Shown here in pieces: positions 35,798-46,200 of a stretch of DNA of 64,000 nt. Origin of the DNA: Powellomyces hirtus (taxonomy: Eukaryota > Chytridiomycota > Chytridiomycetes > Spizellomycetales > Powellomycetaceae); NCBI GenBank assembly GCA_025526995.1, contig JAHLKG010000024.1, positions 186,001-250,000 of the forward strand. Direction: 5' to 3'. The translations under genes and the position numbers were made by a program. The notes under the pieces were generated by a model. The model saw only the letters and a program-made list of their open reading frames with translations, searched no databases and was not told where the DNA came from. The number at the start of each line of letters is the position of its first letter. The stretch's first letter is position 1.

Positions 35798-38700
35798 ATG
35801 ACAACAATGGCACGTAGCACCAGGAACAGCCCAATGGCAGTAGGAGAACCCGAAATCGACACACCGACCGACAACCCCGTCGCAATGTTGGCTGCACAAT
35901 TGGCGGAGACCCAACGCCTACTGCAGGAGCAGATCGCAATGGGAAAGGCCCGCTTCGAAGCCCTTCTCTCAAGGATTCCGACTCCAGTCCAACCAGCGGT
36001 TGCAACACCGCACGTCGACATCATCCTGGCGGAAGAAAACCGCGCACGAATGCAAGCCGAGAAGAAACGCCGCAAGAACCTTCGCAAGCAGCTGACACAC
36101 TTCGACGGAAAAGGGAACAGTGAAGAAATGGTGTCAAAGGTCGATGAGTTCTTGAAGGTCCACACGCGCTACCTTGAGGCAACCGACTTCAGGACGGACC
36201 ACCGGGATGTTGACCACATCTCGGGATACCTCAAGGAAACCGCCGACGAGTGGTGGCAAATGCTCAGAGATGCCGGCGACCAGCCCAAGACATTGGAAGA
36301 ATTCACGAGGATCCTCCGCGTCCGCTTCTTATTGGAATGTTGAGACTTGCGTACTCAACGTTTGGTCCTTACATTAGATCCTTACTTGGATTCTCCGACT
36401 AGAACGCGTGACCACTATACCAGTAACGCTAAGAGCTGAATTGGATCACATCTGATCACGTGATTGGAGAAAAAGTAGATTAGAACGCTCGAAGCGAGAC
36501 ATTACCGATAAGACTTTAAGACAAAAATACATTCACATACATTACATCTCCGTGCATCTGACAACGCTGCACCGTCATCTGCATCATAGAACAGCTCTGT
36601 AAACTCCCCCTTTACAAAGTATACTGGGGGCCACATCGAATTCGGCCAATCCTCTGCAATTCCGATAAAGTACTGGAAGTGCCGATATCTCCAATAGGTT
36701 ATGAGCCCTGAGACCGGTCGAATTCGAATCATTCTCCCTTCGTAAAACCTGTAAACTACAAGTCTTCCGTCGAAATTCAAGTGCCAAGAAAGTACCGAGC
36801 ACACCGTCAAGATGCCTACTGCAAGATCTCCCATTCAAGGAGTGCAGACCCGCCAACAAGCCCGTCAAGCCACACGAGAAGCCCAACGGGGTCCTGACGC
36901 TGAAGAAGACGTTAATATCGATGCCTCGATCTACCATGATTCCCACAACGCAGATGCCAAAGTGGATGAGATGAATCATGGAGAAATTCATGCAGACTCG
37001 GCGATAGTACCGACTGAAGTACCGACTGACATTGTCATGGAAATTCTACAGAGGTTCAAGATGGAAATCGACGGAAAGCTCGACCATCGGATGGACAGGT
37101 TGGAGAGGACTTTATTGACTAGTTCAAACCCTCTCGCTACATCAATTTCCCATCAACAACCCAAGAAATACAAAAGGCCTCATATCGGTGGTCATCCCAC
37201 GGCCGTTTCACCAATGAGAAGCCCAAAAGCGGGCCTTGAGTACCCTTTTCTACATCAACAAATTACTCACGGCGAAGTTGGAGCCCCAGTTGCCCCTCAC
37301 TTTCGTCCGCCTTCCCCGACAGAGAGCACAACAACTACGAGCAGCAGAAAGAGCGATGATCGCGACGCACAACGTACATCATTTGCATACTTCAAATCTG
37401 CGATCGATGCAGTATCTACATTCGACAGGACGGGAAATCTCTCAAAACTCGCCGACTTCGTCGATCAACTTACCCTAGTCTTTCGCCTAAAACCTGTATC
37501 TGAAGAAGAACAACTCTCATTCATCTTCACAAAGCTCTCTGGCGAAGCAAAACAATGGTATCGTAATCACCAGAAAGATGCAGAACAAGGGATGGTGGAG
37601 TCCATTACAGATTGGGAATCCTTCAAGCCTCCCTTCCTCTTGCATTACCAACCAACCGATCACAAAGAAACTTTGCTCACTCAACTTGAAAGACTCCGAC
37701 AAGGAAGTCATTCCATCTCGCAGTACAATACCTCATTCACGAAGATCACAAGTCAAATCCCCTTGAAGGTGCCGTTTGAAATCTACAAGTGGTTTTACCT
37801 TCGCGGAATGAATGAACATCATGCAGAGCTCGTCAGAACTCAAAGTTTCAAGGATCTCCATGGCCTCATGGCAGCTGCCAAGCGTCTGGATAACGGAAGT
37901 AACAAGAGTAACCAAAACAACCGTTTCGCCAATAAGAGCGAAAACATCGCGCTTGAAGCCCAACCTTCAAAGAAAGACGGCTCAAGTCACAAGAAGACCG
38001 ACGCAAAGAAGACCACAGACTCGAAGAAGAGACAGAACTTCCCCTGTTGGTTATGCAATTCGAATGAACATACCCCATTCAATTGTCCCCTCAAAGCCAA
38101 GGCAGTCGAAGCCTTAAAACCTGCTGCTAATGCCAACATTGCAGAAGCACATAACGCCACTACATTGGCTTACCTGGATTCGGGCTGCTCACAGCACATG
38201 ACGAATGACATTTCCATTCTCAAATCCTACGAAGAGCACTCAACGTGCGTCAGATTTGGAAATAACGCCTTTCTTGATGCCGAAGCGAAAGGGAACGCTA
38301 TCTTGAAGCTTCCAGATGGAGATGTACCCCTCACTGATGTTCTCTACGTTCCGAAACTCGCCAAGACTCTCATTTCGGTCTCCGCACTCACCAAAGATGG
38401 AAAGAGAGTCACCTTTGAAGATGAGAGCGCTATCATTCAAGACTGCAATGGCACTACGAATGACATCACCATACCTCTCGTTCAAGGAATGTATCACATC
38501 TCGCCAACTCCGATGGCTTTTGCTACTCAAACCCGCTCAAGGACAAATGCGTCCAATGTACCAACACACGCGTCGAAAAATACATCTACTGAATTGACAA
38601 AATGGACAAACGCGTCCAATGTACCGACACACACGTCCGATACATCGATTCAAGCGCTCAACCTGTTGACAGATGCTACCGGCATCACAGTCACGCGTTC

Positions 38701-41700
38701 TACCCCGCTCTAAGCCACGTCGGAGGGGCCGGCCGCCCCAAATGGGGGGCCAGCCGGCCCCATACTAGAGAGTGAGGGGGCTGGCCGCCCCAATTTGGGG
38801 CTGGCTGTGGTGGGGGGCTGGCCGCCCCAAAAGCATCGGATGGTGCCGAGGATAGTGCCCCCTCGGGGGCACCATCCGCCAATGGCGCCGCCGCCACCGC
38901 TGCTTTGGCGGCTTCTTCTGGGGCTGGTTCTGGTCCCTCCTCTCCTGTCAACGAAGGAACCCTCTGGCATCACCGATTGGGCCATCCTGGCACTCACATC
39001 AGGAAGCAACTCAAGCTCCCAATGACCAACGAAGTCTGCAAAGGTTGCAAATTTGGTAAGCACAAGCGCTCACCATTCAACGGTACGATGACACGGTCCA
39101 AGACGCCACTCAATCGCCTACATTTTGACCTAAACGGTCCGCACATACCCACGGTTGGCGATGAGAAATATGCCCTCGTTGTGATCGATGACTATTCACG
39201 CTTCACATGGATCTTCTTCTTGAAGACGAAGAGCGAATCTACTGCAAAATTGATTGAATTCATCAATTTCATCGAAAAACAGACCAACGAAAGGGTCAGA
39301 CGACTTCATTCCAATCGAGGGGGGGAGTTTGTCAATCACGATCTGAAAGAATTCATTTCGAAAAAGGGCATTCTGCACGAACTCACCGCTGCAGATTCCC
39401 CACAGTCCAACAGTGTAGCTGAAAGGTTCAACCTCACTCTGTTCGACACCATTCGTTCATTGGAACACTCATACGGCATCCCGAAACAACTCTGGACAGA
39501 GTTAGCGGCTACATCAGTCTACATACGGAATCGCCTACCCCACAAGTCCAATAACAACATTTCGCCGTACGAACGGCTCAATGGCAAAGAGCCCTCACTT
39601 TCTCACCTTCGTGTGATTTGGGCCGATGCTTTCGTGCATCTTGTCAAGAGAAAACAAGTCTCAAAGTTGGCACCGCGCGCCACACGTCTCAAACTCATCG
39701 GTTACGAATTTGACGGCGCTTACCGCTGTTGGGATGACAACCGTCAAGAAATAGTCATTTCTCGCGATGTAACGTTCGACGAAACCTCAGCACTTGAACT
39801 AGGGAAAGACTACATTCCGCCCGAAGAACTCTACGAAGTCGAAGAGATTCTCGACTCACGTGATGGCCCGGAAGGCCCCGAATTCCTCTGCAAATGGCTA
39901 GGATTTGAAGACGAAGATAATACATGGGAACCGCTTGAAAATGTCAATCATTTGACGGTCTTTGCTGACTACATCAACGAGAAGACGGCGATCGCTCTTT
40001 TGGCTGCAAGTACCGAAGAACCTCAAACCTACAAACAAGCGCTCTCATCAGACAACGCGCCGAAGTGGACCGAGGCCATAAATGCCGAATTGAAGTCCCT
40101 TCATACCAATGAAACATGGGAAGTCATTAACCCCAAATCCTTACCGCACAATCAACGGCCCATCCGCACTAAGTGGGTATTCAAGATTAAGCGAGACCTG
40201 AATGGTCAACCCCAACGATACAAGGCCCAGCTTGTAGTGAAAGGCTTCGAACAACGCTACGGCATCGACTACAACGAAACCTACGCTCCGGTTGCCAAGA
40301 TAGTTACCCAACGCGTCCTCCTCGCTCTCGCCGCCAGTCTAGGCTTGAAATGCCATCAAATGGATGTAGTAACCGCATTCCTGAATGGGATCGTTACCGA
40401 GACCATCCTAATCTATGCCCCTGAAGGCTCTGGCTTTCCGCCCGGGACCATCCTTCGACTCCGAAAGGCCCTTTACGGTCTGAAACAAGCCCCGCGCAAA
40501 TGGTACTCCCTACTTCACAAAGAACTGACTTCTTTGGGATTCAAGCGCCTGGCAAATGACAATGCCGTCTACATCAGAACTCTACCTGAAAGTGACTCAT
40601 CGCAGTACATCTCCGTCTACGTCGACAATCTCCTCATCTTCGCAAAGACCAAATCGGAAATCTCGTCAATCAAGACATCCCTGCACAACGAGTTCAACAT
40701 GACAGACCTAGGCGAAGTCAACCACTACCTAGGAATGAGAGTTCGACGCGATTACCCAAAGCACGTCATCTATCTTGATCAAGAGTCATATGTAAATGAC
40801 ATCCTTGAGCGCTTTGGTATGCAAGATTGCAAGCCCGTCAACACTCCGATGGACCAGACCAAGCTCAAACCCTACGAAGTCGAAAATACAAAGACTTCAC
40901 CTAACCCGCAAGAAGGAGAATATTGCGAAATTGTTGGTTCTCTCATGTACCTGATGATATGCACGCGTCCTGACATCGCTGTCGCAGTCAGTATGCTTTC
41001 TCGCTTTGCAAGCAACCCTTCACCTCAACATCTGCAAGCTGCAAAGCGCGTTCTTCGCTATCTACGGGGAACATCAGATTACAGCCTCTGCATCGGCGGA
41101 AATAACGTCACCCTTCACGGCTACAGCGATGCCGATTGGGGAAACAACATCATTGATTGACGGTCAATCACTGGCTACCTTTTCTACATTGGAAATGCGG
41201 GCCCCGTTACTTGGGCTTTGAAGCGCCAACCCACCGTTGCTCTCTCATCTACCGAAGCTGAATACATGGCACTTTCCTTTGCCACTCAAGAGACAATTTG
41301 GCTTCACTCACTTCTGCAAGAAATCCAAATCCCTGAATATCTCGATGAAAATGCTCGACCTACAACAATCTACAAAGACAATCAGTCATGCATCTCGTTG
41401 GCAATGAATCCCGTGCATCACGCCCGTACCAAGCACATCGACATTTGACATCACTTCATTCGTGATCACATTGACAAGGCGATTCATCTGGAGTATTTAC
41501 CCACCGCTGAAATGGTAGCCGACTCACTTACGAAGCCTTTACCGGCCCCGGCATTCAAATACCATTGCGAAAGCATGTGCATCAAGCACTACGACAACAA
41601 CATCACGCCAATGACGAAAGCGTCCATGACGGAGCTCCCGAATGAGTAAAATCCCATCATCGCGGATCGATTGCTCAGACAGGAATTGTATTGGAATGTT

Positions 41701-42749
41701 GAGACTTGCGTACTCAACGTTTGGTCCTTACATTAGATCCTTACTTGGATTCTCCGACTAGAACGCGTGACCACTATACCGGTAACGCTAAGAGCTGAAT
41801 TGGATCACGTGTGATCACGTGATTGGAGAAAAAGTAGATTAGAACGCTCAAAGCGAGACATTACCGAAAAGACTTTAAGACAAAAATACATTCACATACA
41901 TTACATCTCCATGCATCTGACAACCCTACACCGTCATCTGCATCATAGAAGAGCTCTGTAAACCCCCCCTTTACGAAGTATACTGGGGGCCACATCGAAT
42001 TCGGCCAATCCTCTGCAATTCCGATAAAGTACTGGAAGTGCCGATATCTCCAATACTTCTACCCTGCCAACTTACGAAACACAGCAGAAGCAAAGATGAA
42101 GCGGCTGGTTTTCACTAATAGCATATCGGAGTATATTGCCAAGTTCAATACCCTTTGGGCCCAGATCGCGACGCTCGACAACAAGGAGCGGCTTACCCCA
42201 AGGCAAGAGCGTGACTATTTCTTAACAGGATTCTCGACCAACCACGTCGGCCAGCGCATTCCGGACCACTGCTATGCCGCAATCATGAGGAATAATGGCG
42301 CCGAGATCCCAATCACCGAGCTACAGAACGAAGCCCTACTATGCTACAGGATTCGAGGCTATGCGGACGATGTCGCGCGGGTAACCCCCGACGGAAGGAG
42401 GCGTCAGTACTCTGCAGTCCAGCCGGCTCAGGTACATCGAGGGAACTACCAAGCACAAGAAAGGGGACGCCACACCCCCTATGGCTCAGGTTGTCCCACG
42501 CGCGGCACGGACAACCACCAAGGGATCTCAGACCGTAAGCGTATCACCTATAATGAACGTCGTGAACGCAATGAATGTTTCAACTGCGGAGGCAAGGGGC
42601 ACTATGCCTGTGGGTGCTCAGCAGGTAGGGGTAAGACCGGTGGGCATAGAACGTTCGCCGCCCCTGTAGAGATCACCGAAGAGCCAGGGGACAACGTGGT
42701 CAGCGACGGAGGCTCCGTCAACAGCTCGGATTTTCGCCCCGGGTGCTGA
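35798..42749 (+). CDS. Gypsy gag, split by copia insertion
   Basis: The 5' part (35798-36329) and 3' part (42061-42749) are one frame once the inserted element and the duplicated CTTCT are disregarded; together about 406 codons. The N-terminal part has a helical region (LAAQLAETQRLLQEQIAMGK) and a capsid-like segment (ETADEWWQMLRD). The 3' part continues the retrotransposon gag domain (SISEYIAKFNTLWAQIATLD) and ends with a CCHC zinc knuckle (CFNCGGKGHYACGC). The host copy can no longer make intact Gag. The protease frame overlaps the gag end and lies in the -1 frame relative to gag. Confidence 0.85.
36330..36696 (+). repeat. 5' LTR of the copia element
   Basis: 367 bp with terminal inverted TATTGGA/TCCAATA. 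The 3' LTR at 41689-42055 is the same length and about 97% identical by eye. Confidence 0.93.
36697..36710 (+). promoter_or_regulatory. Copia primer-binding site, matching initiator tRNA-Met anticodon arm
   Basis: Directly after the 5' LTR lies GGTTATGAGCCCTG. Its reverse complement CAGGGCTCATAACC equals the anticodon stem-loop of yeast-type initiator tRNA-Met (CAT anticodon inside). This resembles Drosophila copia, which is primed by a half-tRNA cut in the anticodon loop rather than by the tRNA 3' end. Confidence 0.75.
36812..38713 (+). CDS. Copia Gag-protease
   Basis: A 633-codon frame. About residues 185-370 form the retrotransposon gag domain (FTKLSGEAKQWYRNHQKDAE; LLTQLERLRQGSHSISQYN), followed by a Lys-rich linker. 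A CCHC knuckle (CWLCNSNEHTPFNC) begins at about residue 412. The aspartic protease active site LDSGCSQHM begins at about residue 452, with LISVSALTKDGKRVTF downstream. The frame stops at TAA 38711-38713, before the integrase, so pol is in a separate frame beyond a GC-rich insert. In most copia elements gag-pol is one frame, so a frame break is likely damage or an unusual linker. Confidence 0.85.
   Translation: MPTARSPIQGVQTRQQARQATREAQRGPDAEEDVNIDASIYHDSHNADAKVDEMNHGEIHADSAIVPTEVPTDIVMEILQRFKMEIDGKLDHRMDRLERTLLTSSNPLATSISHQQPKKYKRPHIGGHPTAVSPMRSPKAGLEYPFLHQQITHGEVGAPVAPHFRPPSPTESTTTTSSRKSDDRDAQRTSFAYFKSAIDAVSTFDRTGNLSKLADFVDQLTLVFRLKPVSEEEQLSFIFTKLSGEAKQWYRNHQKDAEQGMVESITDWESFKPPFLLHYQPTDHKETLLTQLERLRQGSHSISQYNTSFTKITSQIPLKVPFEIYKWFYLRGMNEHHAELVRTQSFKDLHGLMAAAKRLDNGSNKSNQNNRFANKSENIALEAQPSKKDGSSHKKTDAKKTTDSKKRQNFPCWLCNSNEHTPFNCPLKAKAVEALKPAANANIAEAHNATTLAYLDSGCSQHMTNDISILKSYEEHSTCVRFGNNAFLDAEAKGNAILKLPDGDVPLTDVLYVPKLAKTLISVSALTKDGKRVTFEDESAIIQDCNGTTNDITIPLVQGMYHISPTPMAFATQTRSRTNASNVPTHASKNTSTELTKWTNASNVPTHTSDTSIQALNLLTDATGITVTRSTPL
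38720..38842. repeat. GC-rich palindromic repeats between copia protease and integrase
   Basis: The core GGCTGGCCGCCCCAA (or GGCCGGCCGCCCCAA) occurs three times, partly as inverted copies (CCAGCCGGCCCC). Composition differs strongly from the rest of the element. The frame changes across it. Confidence 0.7.
38905..41650 (+). pseudogene. Copia Pol: integrase, chromodomain, RT, RNase H (inactivated)
   Basis: Frame open from about 38776 to 41160, then continued through two TGA codons (41158-41160, 41446-41448) to about 41647. In order: integrase zinc site (WHHRLGH...CKGC); integrase core, where the second catalytic Asp is Asn (HSNRGGEF, codon 39313-39315) and the Glu is retained (SNSVAERF); an HP1-like chromodomain (39832-39984); RT with the box read as YVDN in place of YVDD (codon 40627-40629); RNase H (TVALSSTEAEYMAL). 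The TGAs fall at positions where the family usually has Arg (for example KHIDI-R-HHFIRD). This copy cannot be autonomous. Confidence 0.9.
39832..39984 (+). other. Chromodomain inside copia Pol
   Basis: The segment begins YEVEEILDSRDG and continues FLCKWLGFEDEDNTWEPLEN. The HP1-type aromatic-cage positions are Tyr (first), Trp (KW) and Phe (GF), and the NTWEP signature is present. It sits between the integrase C-terminal part and RT. Chromodomains are characteristic of gypsy chromoviruses, not of copia elements. Confidence 0.85.
41689..42055 (+). repeat. 3' LTR of the copia element
   Basis: 367 bp, followed by the CTTCT duplication and the resumed gypsy gag. No clear polypurine tract precedes it; the flank reads CTCAGACAGGAATTG. 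Confidence 0.93.
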
Positions 42750-43239
42750 ACGTTTGCACCGTCTCAGTACCCCAACCCCGGATGCAAGACAAGATCCCCA
42801 CGGACAGGCTGGGACCCCGCATCCACAGGAAGACATTTGTGGTTCACGGGAAGATACAAGGGCACTTTGCCCGCATCCTAATCGACACCGGGTGTAACAC
42901 CCTGATCATCAGCGACACTTGGGCAGCCAAGCACGGCCTCCGGACCTACACCTCTCCAACCCCGCTGGAGGTCCGATGGGGCGATAGAGCGGGAAACTAC
43001 GGTGCAACAAAGATGACCTGTGGGGACCTCGCGGTGTTCACCGAGGAGAAGATTACCTACCGGGAAGACACCGTACCGTTCATGGTCGCACCGATCAGGT
43101 CAATGTCATACTCGGTTTACCATTCATATTGGGATTGGACGTCCGAGGGCTTTTCGACCAAGAGGGCTTCCCAACGATGACGTTCTACCACGACGGCCAG
43201 ACCCTCAGCCTTCGAGCCAAATCGACTAATCACCATTGA
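42743..43239 (+). pseudogene. Gypsy protease region (frameshift plus stop)
   Basis: An aspartic protease with active site ARILIDTGCNTLIISD at about 42868-42915. The frame opens just before the gag stop. Near 43090-43105 the reading shifts: downstream protease-like sequence (VNVILGLPFILGLDV) is in another frame. That second frame then meets one TGA (43237-43239), after which it continues directly into the RT frame. One frameshift and one point nonsense change therefore separate protease from RT. Confidence 0.8.
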
Positions 43240-46200
43240 GAAGCACCGTCCGCGTGCGTAGCCCGCCTGCTCTCCCCACAAGAGATACGGCCCCGCAGAT
43301 TCCAGCCGGCGAAGCCAGCACTCAATGCAGAAGGAATCTACACGGCCAAGCAATGGAAACGCTTGATGAAGAAGGGCGAGATCACTGGAGTCTTCGAGGT
43401 ACACATCGTAGATGCAATTCCAGTCGTAGAGGCTCAATTCGTACGGACGGTCGACGTCAAGAAAAGGGCAATCTTGGAGGAACACTGCCACACCAACGCC
43501 GAAGCCAAGACGGCAGATCAAGAGGACCCGCTAGAGGCACTGCCGGCCGACCACCCACTCCGACCGACCTTAGAGAAATACGTCACGACGCTATTCACCA
43601 AACAGTCAGGCATGCCTCTGGACCGAGGCGAAGACAATTTCACCATTCGGCTCAAACCCGGCTCGAAGCCCGTGATGCAGCCACTCCGGCATTTGAGCCC
43701 GGACGAATTGGACGAGCTCGGCCAGCAGATGCAGCACTTAATGGACAAGGGTTGGATCTCACACTCTCGCAGCACGTGGGGCGCGCCCGTCCTATTTGCC
43801 CCAAAGAAGGACGGCGGCTTACGCTGCTGCATTGACTACCGGGCACTGAACAAGATGACCCACAAGGATGCCACGCCACTTCCGAACCTCTCGGAGCTGC
43901 GCAACAGGCTTGTCAACATGCGGGTATTTACCGCGATCGACATCCGCGACGCGTACCACTGCATCATGATCCGACCGGAAGACAGGGAGAAAACAGCGTT
44001 CCAAACACGTTTTGGACATTTCGAATACAATGTTCTACCTTTCGGCTTAACTAATGCACCTGCTACATTCCAGCGACTAACCAACAAGCTCTTGGGCAAT
44101 AAGTGCGATGCCTACGTGATCTCATACCTTGACGATATTCTCATATTCAGCACCAACATGAGTTTGCACATTCAGCACGTTGACGAGGTCCTCAAGACCT
44201 TGACAGAACATCGCCTCCACATCAAACCCAGCAAATGTCAATGGGTGGTTGACGAAGTCGAGTTCTGCTGCCACCGAGTCGGCAAGGATGGCCTGAGTAT
44301 CGCCCCCTCCAAGGTGACCGCGGTCCGGGAACGACCTCACCCAACCAACTCCCTGGAGCTCTTTAGCTTCATGGGCCTCGTCAACTATGTCAAGGAATAC
44401 ATTCCCGAGTATGCACAGATTGCCCTGCCACTAACGAACTTGCAATCCGGCAACCGCCCATGGCAGTGGGGTGACGAGGAAGATCGAGCGTTCAATCGCT
44501 TAAAAGAATTATGCTCCTCGGCACCCACCCTAGCGTACTTCGCCCCGGCGCTCGACACCTACTTGTTCACGGACGCATCGGACTACGCCTACGGCGGATG
44601 GCTGGCACAGCCAGCCAAAGGGGATTTCCCTTACCCTCACCCACTACCAACCACCAAATCGGGCTTAGCCAACCTTCCGCAACTTCGCCCGGTGACATAC
44701 TACTCCCACAAGATGCAACCCGCCGAGACCCGATACCCCGTGCATGAACAAGAACTGCTGGGACTCGTCAAATCCATATGCGCCAACCGCCATTACCTCA
44801 TCGGCCGTCCATTCCGCGCGTTTGTTGACCACAAATCCCTGATCTACCTCCAGGAACAACCCCACCTGTCACGTCGCCAAGCAGGCTGGGTCGAGTTCCT
44901 CCAACAGTTCGATTTCTCAGTGGAATACCTCCCCGGCACATGGAATTCGATCGCCGACTTCCTCAGTCGCGACCCGACTTACGCCCCCAAGTGTGCAACC
45001 TGCCAGGCCAAGATCGACGTGGTCACTGCCATTGTGCAGACGGAGAAACCCGTCACGACGCACATGCCGACCGATGCGGACTGGACCCAAGCGCTCGCAT
45101 CGGATGATTTCGGCCAAAACATCTTACTAACCATCAACAGTCCCCCGGAGAACCTATCCGGTCATGCACGCCGATTCCGAACAATGGACTCCCCTCCGCA
45201 CCGATTCTTGATGTACCATGACCGTCGGTACGTCCCCAACAGCTTGCGGGGGCCACTCCTTCAGATTCATCATGACTCCCTCGCGAACGGTGGCCACTCC
45301 GGTGTCCAACGGACGCTCGCCAAACTTCTGGAGTTGTACTACTGGCCCCACATGGAACGTGATGTGTACCAATATGTCCGCACCTGCCCTACCTGCCAAC
45401 GTCACAAGCAAACCGCGCCGATCGGTTTCCTCCGCAGCTTACCGATCCCTGACGCTCGTTGGCAACAGATCGGCATGGATATATTCTTCCCCACGTCAGG
45501 CTCTCAGGGGGGGGAACCTCGGGTAGAGCCCGACGTGACGAAGAACCCTCCGCACCACACCGGCGAGAGACTGACCAGGACGGCAGATGCCGTACTCCTC
45601 ATCGTTGACTACCTTTCATGCCGCGTGATACTCCTACTTACTAACACACGCGCTACAGCTCAGGAGACGGCTCAACTCTTTCTGGAACAGGCATTTCGCC
45701 ACACGGGGTTACCCCACACCATTGTGAGCGATCGGGACCCCAAGTGGCTGTCAGAATTCTGGCGGTACCTCATGCGGGCACTTGACGTCAAGCAAGAACT
45801 CTCGTCGGCACGACACCAACAGACCGACGGCAAGGCGGAGAACGCCATCAAGACGATCAAGGGAATCATGGGCCCCTTTCTTGACTATGCCAGCTCCAAC
45901 TGGAAGAGTTTACTCCCCACACTCAAGTACAACTACAACCGAACGCCGCAGACGTCGACGGGACTATCCCCTTTCGAGATTGACCTAGGCCGCGTTCCCC
46001 GGGTACCGAACCAATGGGTAGCACCTAACCCCGGAGAGATGATAAGGCAATCAGCACGAACCGCCGTGGAGAGACGGGTTAAGGAATTTGCCGACATGAG
46101 TCGCATCGTGCAGCAACGGCTCCAAGACGCACAGGACCAGCAGGCAAAGTACTACGACCGCAAGAAGCACACAGAAGCATACCGAGAGGGTGACAAGGTC

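Larger units (their letters stand above)
36330..42055 (+). mobile_element. Ty1/copia-type LTR retrotransposon nested in gypsy gag
   Basis: Two 367-bp LTRs (36330-36696, 41689-42055) are flanked by the 5-bp target duplication CTTCT (36325-36329, 42056-42060). The LTR ends are TATTGGA...TCCAATA rather than the usual TG...CA. Internal order: gag with zinc knuckle, protease, integrase, chromodomain, RT, RNase H, i.e. copia order with integrase before RT. The LTRs differ at about 11 of 367 positions. Internal stops and two catalytic substitutions show the copy is dead. Confidence 0.95.

Noticed and set aside
43236..43835. 199-codon frame overlapping gypsy pol
   Set aside because: It is a shadow of the RT frame; composition is low-complexity Arg/Pro.
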